Shown here: positions 51,890-62,333 of the stretch, piece by piece
Numbering within the stretch: the first letter of the stretch is position 1
Layout: each line of letters opens with the position of its first letter
Source of the DNA: CALXVA01 sp944393025
GTDB lineage: Bacteria; Bacillota; Clostridia; TANB77; CAG-508
NCBI GenBank assembly: GCA_963931445.1
Contig: OZ007016.1
Span: 248,001 to 312,000, forward strand
Direction of reading: 5' to 3'
Length of the DNA stretch: 64,000 nucleotides
Made by a program: the position numbers and the translations under genes
Notes under the pieces: model-generated
The model's database searches: none
Seen by the model: only the letters and a program-made list of their open reading frames with translations
Told to the model about the DNA's origin: nothing

Positions 51890-54637
51890 ATGGAAATATT
51901 TACAAAAAAGAGTTTAGTACTAAAGATAGTAATAGCATTAGTAATAGTAATATTGTTTAATTTTTCTGCTCCAACAATAAGTCAAGCAGATGTTACAGAA
52001 GTTATAGGAGGTACATTACTTACACCAATAGTTGATTTACTATTGGCAATAGGTGACGGTATGATGAATCTTATACAAAATATATTATTTGGAATGGATA
52101 CTTCGTTAGTTAAAGTCGCTATTCCAGAAGCAGGATTTTGGGAGAAAGTTGGAATGTGGGTAGGAGCTGCCGCTGGAGTATTGGCAGTTGCACTTATAAC
52201 AGTTGCTACAGGAGGAACAGCATTAGGAGCAATTATTCCAGCACTTGTTGCAGGAGGGGCCGGAGCATATGCAGGACACGAAATAGTAGAATCTGCATTA
52301 CCAAAAACATTTTATTTACCAGTTTATGCTATTAGTCCGGAAGAAATTTTTCAAAACAAAATAGGATTATTAGATGTAAACTTCTTTAATCCAAATTCAG
52401 AAAAATATAATAATATTGAATTGGAGGATGGTCAAAATATATCACAAATTTCAACTGCAGCAGAATTACAATCTACAATTTCAAGCTGGTATTTAACCCT
52501 AAGAAATTTTGCAATAGTAGTATTATTAATAATATTATTATATACTGGTATTAGAATAGTAACAAGTAGTGCAGCTCAAGATAGGGCAAAATACAAAGAA
52601 AAATTATTTAGTTGGATTGTTGCAATGTGTTTATTATTTTTTATGCATTATATAATGTCATTTGCAGTAACAATAGTACAATCAATATCAGAAGGAATAA
52701 ATGTAGTAAACAAACCAATAATAGTAACAATGCCAGACTTGCAAGAAAAAGGCTATGAAATAGAAATTGTTGCAGAAGATGGAACAAGAGGAGGAGTAGA
52801 TGCAGTAGATTACTTTACTCAAGCAAGTTTGATATCCGATTCAGGTGAATATTTATGGCCAACAAATTTAATGGGTACACTAAGAATAGATATGCAAATG
52901 GATGAAAATTTAACAGAAGATAATCAATTATTAAGACAATTAGGATATGTAGTATTATTTTTAGTATTAGTATTTTATACAATAGCGTTTTTAGTAGTAT
53001 ATATAAAAAGACTAATAATGTTAGCATTTCTAACAATGATAGCACCATTGGTTGCAATGACATATCCAATTGATAAAATGAATGATGGAAATGCACAAGC
53101 ATTTAATATGTGGATAAAAGAATATGTTTTCAATTTATTAATACAACCATTTCACTTAATATTATATACAATGCTTGTAGGTTCAGCAATAGATTTTGCA
53201 CATAATAATATGATATATGCTATAGTAGCAATAGGATTTATATTCCAAGCAGAAAAAATATTGCGCAAATTCTTTGGATTTAATAAGGCAGAAACTTTAG
53301 ATAATAATGGATCTACAATTGGTGGAATGCTTGCTATGGCAGGAATAAACCAACTTAAAAAATTAGGTAGTGGCAAAAGAGGTGGAAAATCCGGAGGAGA
53401 TAATAAAGGAAATCAAAAAGATTCTCAACGAATTAGAACTGCAGATAAAGGAAAGAGTACAAGTGAAAGATTAGAGGCAGATAATGTGAGAGATAATACA
53501 GGGGAAAATCAAGGAACAGAAGGTACAGAGGCTCAAGGAACAAATTCTACTAGACAATTAGCAGATCCAAATAAATCTGAAGAATGGAACAGAATGTATG
53601 GAGATAGAATTGCATTAAATGAATTAAGAGAAGAAAATGGAGATAATGCAGAACATTTACAAACTCTAGATGAATGGGATAAAGAAATAAGAGAAAGTGA
53701 TACTAGGGGAATAGGAACTTGGTTAAAAGATGAATATCAGGGTAGTAGATTGCAAACAGGAATAAATAATACAAAAGATAAAATATCAGGAGCAGCAAAT
53801 AGTGCAGTTAATTGGTTATCGGAATCAGCACCAGGAAGATTCACAAGAAAAATAGGAGGAGGAATAAATAAAGGAGTTACTGGAGTAAAAAATCTTGGAC
53901 AAAGAATAAGATATGCAACTCCAAAGCCAATTAGAAATACATTAAAAAATTCAGCTAAAACACTTGCAACAGGAGTAAAAGGAGTAGGAGCAGTGGCTGG
54001 TAAAGGATTAAAATATGCAATACCAAAAGCTGGAAAATTATATGCTAAGACAGCATTAGGACTTACAGCTGGAGCAATAGGAGTCGCAGGAGGACTTGCT
54101 TCAGATAATGATATGAATATTCTTAAATACGGAGGAGCTGGAGCAGCTACTGGTTGGACAGTTGGAAGTGTAACAGGAGGAATGATAGATAAAGCTAGTC
54201 ATACAGTAGAATCTGTGGGAGAAAATATAGTTAGTACATATACGACTGCTGCTCATGGACAAGAAGCAGAGAAGGCAAGGCTACAAGCAAAAGAAGATAA
54301 AGCAGCAATGAAAGATAAAGATAGACAAAAACTATATTTAGAAAAAGTAAAAAATATTTCTAAAAAACAAATAAAAGATGTAATGAAAGAAGCACAAGAA
54401 TATAGAGAAAGCGGTATTACAGATGACAAACTTATCATCAAGGCAATGAATGCAGAAGGATTTGGAGAAGGAAGAGCTAATAATGAAAGAATAATTTTAG
54501 CAGGACTTGCAAATGAAGTTGGAAACGATAACAAAAAGATTAAAGATTTACAGTCAAGATTAAGTGAAAGAGGATTAAGTGAACCAGATGTTAAAAAATA
54601 TATTGATGGAATCAGAGATATTACTGGAGCAGTATAA
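51890..54637 (+). CDS. VirB6/TrbL-like polytopic membrane protein with long cytoplasmic tail
   Basis: This 915-residue protein has a signal-like N-terminus followed by about eight hydrophobic helices, clustered near residues 15-130, 205-270 and 345-460 (for example LGYVVLFLVLVFYTIAFLVV and AFLTMIAPLVAMTYPIDKMN, a run typical of VirB6/TrbL). Residues about 480-915 are hydrophilic, Gly/Lys-rich and helical, with a membrane-active-looking Gly/Ala segment near 720-760. VirB6 forms the inner-membrane channel. A hairpin (54656-54690) follows, then the accessory genes. Confidence 0.85.
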   Translation: MEIFTKKSLVLKIVIALVIVILFNFSAPTISQADVTEVIGGTLLTPIVDLLLAIGDGMMNLIQNILFGMDTSLVKVAIPEAGFWEKVGMWVGAAAGVLAVALITVATGGTALGAIIPALVAGGAGAYAGHEIVESALPKTFYLPVYAISPEEIFQNKIGLLDVNFFNPNSEKYNNIELEDGQNISQISTAAELQSTISSWYLTLRNFAIVVLLIILLYTGIRIVTSSAAQDRAKYKEKLFSWIVAMCLLFFMHYIMSFAVTIVQSISEGINVVNKPIIVTMPDLQEKGYEIEIVAEDGTRGGVDAVDYFTQASLISDSGEYLWPTNLMGTLRIDMQMDENLTEDNQLLRQLGYVVLFLVLVFYTIAFLVVYIKRLIMLAFLTMIAPLVAMTYPIDKMNDGNAQAFNMWIKEYVFNLLIQPFHLILYTMLVGSAIDFAHNNMIYAIVAIGFIFQAEKILRKFFGFNKAETLDNNGSTIGGMLAMAGINQLKKLGSGKRGGKSGGDNKGNQKDSQRIRTADKGKSTSERLEADNVRDNTGENQGTEGTEAQGTNSTRQLADPNKSEEWNRMYGDRIALNELREENGDNAEHLQTLDEWDKEIRESDTRGIGTWLKDEYQGSRLQTGINNTKDKISGAANSAVNWLSESAPGRFTRKIGGGINKGVTGVKNLGQRIRYATPKPIRNTLKNSAKTLATGVKGVGAVAGKGLKYAIPKAGKLYAKTALGLTAGAIGVAGGLASDNDMNILKYGGAGAATGWTVGSVTGGMIDKASHTVESVGENIVSTYTTAAHGQEAEKARLQAKEDKAAMKDKDRQKLYLEKVKNISKKQIKDVMKEAQEYRESGITDDKLIIKAMNAEGFGEGRANNERIILAGLANEVGNDNKKIKDLQSRLSERGLSEPDVKKYIDGIRDITGAV

Positions 54638-54655
54638 TAGATGACATATAAGCTA

Positions 54656-54690
54656 AAAATGGAACAGAAAAACAGGCTCTGTTCCATTTT
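54656..54690 (+). terminator. Terminator inside the secretion cluster
   Basis: AAAATGGAACAGA (54656-54668) and TCTGTTCCATTTT (54678-54690) form a perfect 13-bp stem after the VirB6-like gene. The genes beyond may be expressed at a lower or different level. Confidence 0.8.
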
Positions 54691-54718
54691 CTAAAATAAT
54701 ATGGAGGCTATAGTATAA

Positions 54719-55675
54719 ATGAAAAGAAGAATAGTAGAATGGTATATTAAAAATAAAAAAACAATACAAATTATAATATTTATAGCTATTGTTGTAATAA
54801 TTGTCAATTTAATAGTTAAATATTTATCTAAACTGGAGATAGAAAAATCAGATTTAGAAAATATTAACGAAAATATATCTACAGAACAAAAAATAGGAAA
54901 TTATACAGATATATATGTTAAGGATGATACATCTGTTATAACAGATGAAAAAATAACAAGTTCTCAAATAACAATGCTTGAGACTATTGATAAATTTTTT
55001 AATTATTGTAATGCAAAAAAAATAGATGAAGCTTATAATTTATTATCAGATGAATGTAAAGAAGAAGTATATTCTTCAATAGAAAGTTTTAAATCTAATT
55101 ACTATGATAAAATTTTTAATGGAAATAATAAAAATATAACTACTGAATGTTGGAACAATAATATATATAAGGTAAAAATTGAAGATGATGCTTTATCTAG
55201 TGGTGTGTATACACAAAATAATACTATACAAGATTATATTACTATAGTACAAAATAAAGATGAAGAAATTAGACTAAATATAAATGGTTATATAGGAAGA
55301 AAAGAATTAAATAAAGAAACAACAACTGAAAATATTACAATAACAACATTAAAAAGTGATACATTTATGGATTACCAAATATATACATTTAGAATTACTA
55401 ACAACACAGACAATACTATATTACTAGATGATAAAAATAATATAGATAATATGTATTTAGAAGATGAAAATAGTAATAAATATACAGCATACATTAATGA
55501 AATAAGTGAAGAGAAATTAACAATTTCACCAGGAGAAACAAAAGAAATAGTTATTAAATATTATAATAAATATAGTTCCACAAAAAGAATAAAAAATATT
55601 GTATTTAACAAAATTATATTAAATCATAATGAAAATGCAGTAAGAAATTTTGCAAAAGTTCAAATAGAAATATAA
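54719..55675 (+). CDS. Membrane-anchored protein with NTF2-like and Ig-like domains (VirB8-like)
   Basis: This 318-residue protein has one transmembrane helix near 16-40 (IQIIIFIAIVVIIVNLIV), then an NTF2-like region (TMLETIDKFFNYCNAKKIDEAYNLLSDECKEEV) as found in VirB8/TcpC scaffold proteins, and a C-terminal beta-sandwich (YQIYTFRITNNTDNTILLDD, ISPGETKEIVIKYY) resembling DUF4352-type Ig domains. It probably forms part of the periplasm-equivalent scaffold of the system. The protein at 59480 has a similar plan. The assignment is by pattern only. Confidence 0.65.
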   Translation: MKRRIVEWYIKNKKTIQIIIFIAIVVIIVNLIVKYLSKLEIEKSDLENINENISTEQKIGNYTDIYVKDDTSVITDEKITSSQITMLETIDKFFNYCNAKKIDEAYNLLSDECKEEVYSSIESFKSNYYDKIFNGNNKNITTECWNNNIYKVKIEDDALSSGVYTQNNTIQDYITIVQNKDEEIRLNINGYIGRKELNKETTTENITITTLKSDTFMDYQIYTFRITNNTDNTILLDDKNNIDNMYLEDENSNKYTAYINEISEEKLTISPGETKEIVIKYYNKYSSTKRIKNIVFNKIILNHNENAVRNFAKVQIEI

Positions 55676-55687
55676 TAGGAGTAAGAT

Positions 55688-58600
55688 ATGGATAACTTTT
55701 TTGAAAATGTAAAAGATACTATGAAAAAAATTGTGAAAACTATCGGAAAAACAATTACAAAAGCTGTATTACCAATAGTGCTAATAATATTTATAGCAGT
55801 AGTAATAGTATCGGGATTAATTTATGAATTAACTAAACAAGATGCTTCATATAAAGAAGGTGATATGTCTAATACTCCTTTTGCAGTTACAAAATATACA
55901 TCAGATGTAACAATAGATAAAGATGGAAATATTACTACCTCAATGACAGCAAAAGAATTATGGGAAGAAATGATTAAAAATCACGGAAGAGTAGATGAGT
56001 ATTTAGATGGTCCAGAAGATTTATTAAAACTTATGAATGCAGAAATTGTAACTAATTTTCCAGACACAAGAAAAAATCCAGATGAAGAAATAGATTGGGA
56101 TTCATTAAACAAAGATATAGAATCAAATAAAGCTCAAGGAATAATAAAATTTAAAAGAGCAAAATCAGATGGAAGTATTTCCACAATGACTTATGTTGAT
56201 CCTGAAACATTTTACAAATGGGTAGAATCATATAATCAAACACAAGATGAATCTATTAAACAAAAAATAATTAATTGTTTTACCATTGAAGAGATTAATA
56301 GTAATTCAAATAACAATAATAATAATGGTGAAAAATTAGAATATGATTCTAAGGATATAGTTACAGATATATCAAATGCAATAGTAGAAGCAGCCAAAAG
56401 GACTCCTTCAACGGGTGATGGAATGTGCCAATATTGGGTAAGAAAAGTTTATGTAAATGCAGGTTTGCCAGATGTAGGTTATAACACAGCATATTTAGCT
56501 TTTAAAGCAAATTGTAAGTCTACAGACATGAATAATATACCAATAGGTGCAGCAGTATATGGTACAGGAAATCCTGTTAATGGAAGTAGTCGGACATGTT
56601 GGAATTTATGTTGGTGATATAGATGGGGATGGAAAGGGAGATGTAATGGACAATATAGGCTATATCCGTACGCAATCCCTAGAAGAATGGATACAATGGC
56701 AAGTAAATTATGGTAATACAGCATGTGGAGGAAAACCTGGATGGCTGGGATGGGGATGGCAATCTGGTAGTCCAAAAGAAATAGTATCACAAGGAAATTC
56801 TAAAAATAATACAGTATCATCAGAAAACAATGAGCAAACATCACAAAAAATAAATTCATTAGATAATGTATTATTCATAGGTGACTCAATTACACAAGGA
56901 CTAGAATCATCAGGATTAATACCAAATGCAACTTTTTATGCACAATCATCAACTAAACCATCAGATTGGCTATCTAAAGTTGATACATTGCCTGAAAATA
57001 ATGATAGTATAAGTTGTGTATGTGTTATGCTTGGAGTAAATGGAACAAGTGAAATAGAACAAATGAAACAACTAATTGATTCATTAGCTAAAAAGTATGA
57101 AGGAAAAACTGTATTTGTACAAAAAGTTTTGCCAGTAGCAAATACATATACACAAATTGATTATAATACAATGAATCAAAATATAAAAAATTTTAATGAT
57201 GCAATATCAAGTTATTGTAATGGAAAATCAAATGTTAGGTTTATAGATACTTCAAATGGTTATATTGATGAATCAGGAAATGGAAAAGCTGAACTATTCG
57301 ATACTATGGGATTACATCCATTAAATTATGAAATGTTAAAACAAAACATAGAAAAAGCAATAACTGGAACTGCATCTACAGCAGGAGACTCAAATTCAAG
57401 CATAACAAATAGTAGTTCAAAATATTGTGTAGTAGTAGCTACTTGGAAAGAAACATATACTAAAAGAGAACCAGTGGGAGAAAAAAATCCAGAAGGACAA
57501 TATTCAAATGGAGTAACAATCAAAGAAATGACTACTGAAAAAATAGATTATCAAAAAGCTGTAAGAGGATATACAATGCCATTTGATTATTTATGGGCAT
57601 TAGTAGTAACTGGAAGAGAAAAAAATTTTGCAATGGATTTAGCAGATTTAGTATACGGTAGTGAAATTGAAATAACTATACATGATAATTATGAAGAAAT
57701 TGAAAATATAGATACATATACATATACTAATAAAACAAAGATACATACTCATGATATTAGTACAACAATAGAAATAGGATTAGGTTATTCTACTTCTAAT
57801 CCAACTCCAACAGAAGAATGGAAAGAGGGAGAAGAAATAGAATTAGAACCTACTACATATACAATTAAAGATACAAGAATTACTAAAACTAATACATTAG
57901 ACATTAGTTTAACAAAAGCAAATGTATGGATAGTAAATTATTCGAAAGAATATAAATATGAAACAGCTGGAACAGATGGAGAAACAAGTGAACCAAGACT
58001 TTTAGAAAAGATAGAATATCCAGACACACCAAATAAAACAGATAATGAGGATCCATGTAATATTGCAGGGGAATATAGCCAGACAGTACTTGATAAGTAT
58101 AATGAATCTGGAAACGCAACTATAAAAAATATTAATTGTACTACAGATTATTATTATTATTCGGAAACTACTGTAACAAATTATAATAAAACAACATCTA
58201 ATAAATATGTATCATCACCAGCTAATACTATAGAGAAAACGGATCCAAAATCAGAAGAAGACAATTTTGTTACACTTTTCTTAAAAAATGAGAATTATAA
58301 TGCAAGAAATAACATTTTAAGTGCACCAGATTGGCTATTTGAAATATTGGAATCAAGTGAAAGAACTGTTGACATGGTTGACTTAACAAAGTATTTGTTA
58401 TATAAAGCAACAAATGATGAGGATTTTGGTGTAACAGAATATGATTTTAGTATATACGATGTAGAAGATTTTGTTATTACTGGTGGAGGAACATGGAATG
58501 GAGCATGGGATGGAGCATGGAATGATTCTATAACTAGAGAAGAATTTATAGAGTTAGTAGAAGCATATACACCTCCTAATGGAACTGGAAATGCTGGTAG

Positions 58601-59468
58601 ATCATATAGGACATGCTATAATAAATATTTCGTTGCTAATGCTGGAAATTTTTATGACATATGTACAAAAAATGGAATAGATCCGAGATTTGTATTTTGT
58701 ATAGGAATACACGAAAGTGCTTATGGAACATCAAATATAGCAAATGAAAAAGGAAATTTCTTTGGATGGGGAGCATATGATAGTAGCCCAGGGGAATCTG
58801 CTATTACATTTTATGATATGTCTGAAGGAATAGAGGCAGTTAGCTCAGGATTGAAAGAATATATAACTCCAGGAACTTGGCAATATAATACTATTTCTGA
58901 AAGAGGATATGATCCTACTACTATAGATGGCATAGGAAGTTTATATGCATCTGATCCCAATTGGGCCAATGCTGTTAAGCAATATATGACTACTATATTT
59001 GGATGTTCAGGTGTTGGAAATAATAATGGAGATATAGTTTCTGCAGCTGTAAGTGTACATAGTTATCTTAGAAATAATGGATATAAATATGGACAAAGTG
59101 GAGTTTATGTTCCAAATACATCTGGAAGAACAATAGATTGTTCATCATATGTTACTTGGGTTTTAGTAGAGGCAGGAGTTCAAGGATTTACACAGGGTAT
59201 GTACCAGTGGACATCTTACACATTTGAAGGTAATCCTAAAGGTTGGCAAACAGTTAGTGTAGACCAAGCAGCACCTGGAGATATAGTAGTATATCCTGGA
59301 CATGTGGAGATAATAGCAGAAAATACTCCTGGCAACTATTTTAGAGTGTACAGTTGTGGAAGCGATAATTCTATAGGAACACAAGGTACGAGTCAATTAC
59401 CAGAATCTTCTATGTCTGGATATACAAAATCTCAGGCAACTATTATATTGAGAGTGCCAATGAATTAG
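55688..59468 (+). CDS. Multi-domain cell-wall hydrolase (VirB1/CwlT-like), joined by a +1 frameshift at CGG
   Basis: The ATG at 55688 has TAGGAG. The first 301 codons have a transmembrane helix and an NlpC/CHAP-type nucleophile region (STGDGMCQYWVRKVYVNAG). They reach CGG at 56591-56593, after which this frame ends in 8 codons (TGA at 56617). Skipping the C gives SS-GHVGIYVGD, the histidine half of the same domain, and then 950 more residues: an SGNH esterase-like domain (FIGDSITQG, MLGVNG, MGLHPLNYE), a linker, a glucosaminidase-type domain (HESAYGTSNIANEKGNFFGW) and a final NlpC/P60 domain (TIDCSSYVTWV, GDIVVYPGHVEI). The total is about 1259 residues. The downstream frame alone has no proper start. 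It probably opens peptidoglycan for the secretion apparatus. Confidence 0.8.
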
Positions 59469-59479
59469 GAGGAAAATAG

Positions 59480-60772
59480 ATGGATACAATTAAAAAAATT
59501 ATTATTACCATAGGTATATTAGTGATACTGTTAATAATAACACTAATTATTATATTAATAATTACAAATAAAAATAGTGCAACTGATTATGATAGTAATA
59601 CAGAATTTGAACAGCAAATATTATATGAGCCTAATAATAATATAGAAAAAGAATCGAATAGAAATCAATATTATGCAGTGAAGAGTATAGCTGAAAAATA
59701 CATGAAAAGTTTAAACAATTTAAAAGAATCAAATATAAATGATAATGCAAATGCTATATATTCAATTTTAGATAAGCAATATATAGAAGAATTTAATATT
59801 ACTGAAGCAAATACTAAAGATAAACTTAATATTTATACTGACAATGAAAAAATATATATAAATAATATGTATACACTTGAAAAAAGCAACTCAATAAAAA
59901 TATACTTTATATATGGGACTACAATTAATACTAGTGAACAAATTAAATTATTAGTAAAAACGGATTCAAAAAATAATACATTTTCTATATTCCCACAAGA
60001 GTATATGGATAAGTATGGATATAATGAACAAAGCAATGTAGAAAGTATTAATATCTCGCAAGATGAAATATTGCCAAATCAGTATAATACATTTAAATAT
60101 ATTAATATATCTGATGAGCAAATGTCTATATACTATTTTGAAGATTTTAAAAATAAAGTTTTTGAAGAGAATGGGTTATATAATATTTTAGATGAAGAAT
60201 ATAGACAAAAAAAGTTTGCAAGTACTGAAGAGTATAATTCTTATCTAACCGATTTAAAAGAAGATGTTATCAGCAGAAATATTGTTAAATATGATATAAA
60301 CAAAAAAGATGGATATAATGAGTATATTTTAATTGACCAAGAAAACAAGTATTACATTTTTAAAGAAAATGCAGTAATGGACTATACTCTAATATTAGAT
60401 ACATATACTATTGATTTACCACAATTTACAGAAAAGTATAATAAATCAAATGATGCTGATAAAGCAGGAATGAATTTGCAAAAAATAACAGATGCAATAA
60501 ATGATAAAGATTATAAGTATGTATATAACAAATTAGATGAAACATTTAAACAAAATAATTTTGAAACCCAGTTAGATTTTGAAAATTATTGTAAAAGTGT
60601 ATTTTATACAAATAATGATATAGAATTTTCTAATTATCAAAATAGTGGAGCTCTTCATATGTTTGATGCTAAATTTACTAATAAAGATAATAATACTCAA
60701 TCAATAACAAAAACATTTATAATAAAACTTTTAGAAGGAACAGATTTTGTAATGTCATTTAATGTTAATTAA
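59480..60772 (+). CDS. Membrane-anchored NTF2-like repeat protein of the secretion cluster
   Basis: This 430-residue protein has an N-terminal transmembrane helix (ILVILLIITLIIILIITN) and an outside portion with two or three NTF2-like segments: YYAVKSIAEKYMKSLNNL...AIYSILDKQYIEEF, MSIYYFEDFKNKVFEENGLYNILDEEYRQ, and ITDAINDKDYKYVYNKLDETFKQNNF. This resembles TcpC/VirB8-like scaffolds of Gram-positive conjugation machines. It lies 11 bases after the hydrolase and ends at a hairpin (about 60780-60822). Confidence 0.65.
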   Translation: MDTIKKIIITIGILVILLIITLIIILIITNKNSATDYDSNTEFEQQILYEPNNNIEKESNRNQYYAVKSIAEKYMKSLNNLKESNINDNANAIYSILDKQYIEEFNITEANTKDKLNIYTDNEKIYINNMYTLEKSNSIKIYFIYGTTINTSEQIKLLVKTDSKNNTFSIFPQEYMDKYGYNEQSNVESINISQDEILPNQYNTFKYINISDEQMSIYYFEDFKNKVFEENGLYNILDEEYRQKKFASTEEYNSYLTDLKEDVISRNIVKYDINKKDGYNEYILIDQENKYYIFKENAVMDYTLILDTYTIDLPQFTEKYNKSNDADKAGMNLQKITDAINDKDYKYVYNKLDETFKQNNFETQLDFENYCKSVFYTNNDIEFSNYQNSGALHMFDAKFTNKDNNTQSITKTFIIKLLEGTDFVMSFNVN

Positions 60773-60900
60773 AATATAAAATAGCTGTATTGAATTTAGT
60801 AAAATTCGTATAGCTATTTTATATATAACAATATAATTAATTGAAAAAATATGTTTTATGCAGTATAATAAGTATAATAATTAAAATGTAGGAGGAGCCT

Positions 60901-62223
60901 ATGAAAAATGAAAAAATGAATGATAAAGTAGAGAATATATTTAATATTTCAGAAAAAATTTCAGAAACAGTTAAAGAAAGAGGACAACAAATAGATAGTA
61001 TTAGCTATTATAAAGATTTTGAATTTAAAGGTTCAGGCTTTGGTATAAATAATGCCTATGTAGTAAAATTTAAAGATGATGAACAAGGAAAACAGAGAGC
61101 AGATGATTCTGAAAAAGAAAGAATTGTATATGAAATATATGATGAAGACAATAATTTAGTAGCAAGTGTAAATGAAGCAGGAGATGTTGAGTTTGAGCCA
61201 GAATATATAGAAAGTTTAAAAGAGGTAAACGAAAAATATTTTGATACTTTAACATTAGAAGATACAGAATTTGAATTACCAGAAGAATTAGGAAAAGATG
61301 ATATTGTATTAACTGGTGAAGAAATAGAAGAAAAGCAAACTGAAAGAAAATTAGGAGAAATTTCAAAAGAAATAGGAAATGAAGATATTAAATCATATTC
61401 AGAAATGAGAACTAATCAGAGCCCACAATTTGAAAAAATTGTTAATAAACAAGAGATTGATCCAAATACTAGAGTTACACAAGGAGAAACTTTAGCAGAT
61501 ATGATACCTGAGCTAAGAGAAAAAGGAATAGTAAAAGTTGGAATTGTATACAGTAAAGGAGAAAGTGGAAGATTCTCATTTATAGGTATTGATAAAGATG
61601 GAAAGATTCAAACAATTGATAGCTTACAAAATACACAAGGAACTACTACAGGACAAAAAATAACTTCTATAAATAGTAGAGATGGTAGTTTAGTAGAAGA
61701 AGAACAAGTTGCAGGAATGGTTAAAATAGAAGGAAGAGGACAAACAAATGGACAAGAAGAAATGTTATCTGTTAAAGTAGGGCAATATGGTATTTTAGAA
61801 GTAGATTATGTAAGAGCAGATCTTAGCAGAGATAAAGAAGAAAGGTATTTTTCAGCTCCAATAGAAACAAATAATCAAAGACCAACAACTAGAGAAGTAA
61901 GAGAAGCTATGGATAAACATAGAAATACAGAAATTTCAGAAGAATTAAAAAGAGCAGAAGGAGAATTAGATAGAGACGGAGAAACACAATTAAGAAATAT
62001 AGATGATACTGCCTCAAATGATGAATTAACACCAGATGATATAATAGTTTTAGAAGATGGTTCAGAAACAACATTGAGAAAAGAAGCTGCAAAAGCAAAA
62101 GTTTCGGTAGAAAGATTTACAGAAGAATATAATTCTATGGGTGGAAAAACACCTGATGAAAAAATAGATTCTATTCATGAAGAAATTGAAGAAGAATTTG
62201 GTGCTCCAACAAGAAACAGATAA
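60901..62223 (+). CDS. Acidic soluble protein of the secretion cluster
   Basis: This 440-residue, Glu/Lys/Asp-rich protein without signal peptide or membrane segment starts after TAGGAGGAG. A repeated beta-rich core (VKVGIVYSKGESGRFSFIGIDKDGKIQTIDSL, then QEEMLSVKVGQYGILEVDYVRADLS) is followed by helical, highly charged segments. Its place after the secretion genes suggests a cytoplasmic accessory or a secreted substrate. Related-looking proteins accompany T4SS-like loci in Clostridia, but I recognise no family, so the role is open. Confidence 0.55.
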   Translation: MKNEKMNDKVENIFNISEKISETVKERGQQIDSISYYKDFEFKGSGFGINNAYVVKFKDDEQGKQRADDSEKERIVYEIYDEDNNLVASVNEAGDVEFEPEYIESLKEVNEKYFDTLTLEDTEFELPEELGKDDIVLTGEEIEEKQTERKLGEISKEIGNEDIKSYSEMRTNQSPQFEKIVNKQEIDPNTRVTQGETLADMIPELREKGIVKVGIVYSKGESGRFSFIGIDKDGKIQTIDSLQNTQGTTTGQKITSINSRDGSLVEEEQVAGMVKIEGRGQTNGQEEMLSVKVGQYGILEVDYVRADLSRDKEERYFSAPIETNNQRPTTREVREAMDKHRNTEISEELKRAEGELDRDGETQLRNIDDTASNDELTPDDIIVLEDGSETTLRKEAAKAKVSVERFTEEYNSMGGKTPDEKIDSIHEEIEEEFGAPTRNR

Positions 62224-62295
62224 AAATATTTAAGAGTTTATTTAAAATATATAAAAAATATTATATTTTTTTATTACACAGTATAATTCATAAAG

Positions 62296-62333
62296 AATCA
62301 CTTTCTAAAATATAATTTAGAAGGTGATTTTTA
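62296..62333 (+). promoter_or_regulatory. Terminator-like hairpin containing the next gene's ribosome binding site
   Basis: AATCACTTTCTAAA (62296-62309) pairs with TTTAGAAGGTGATT (62316-62329), one G-U, then TTT. The ATG of the carboxypeptidase is at 62334, and its Shine-Dalgarno (AGAAGGTGA) is the 3' arm. It has the same architecture as 18301-18334. Confidence 0.75.
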
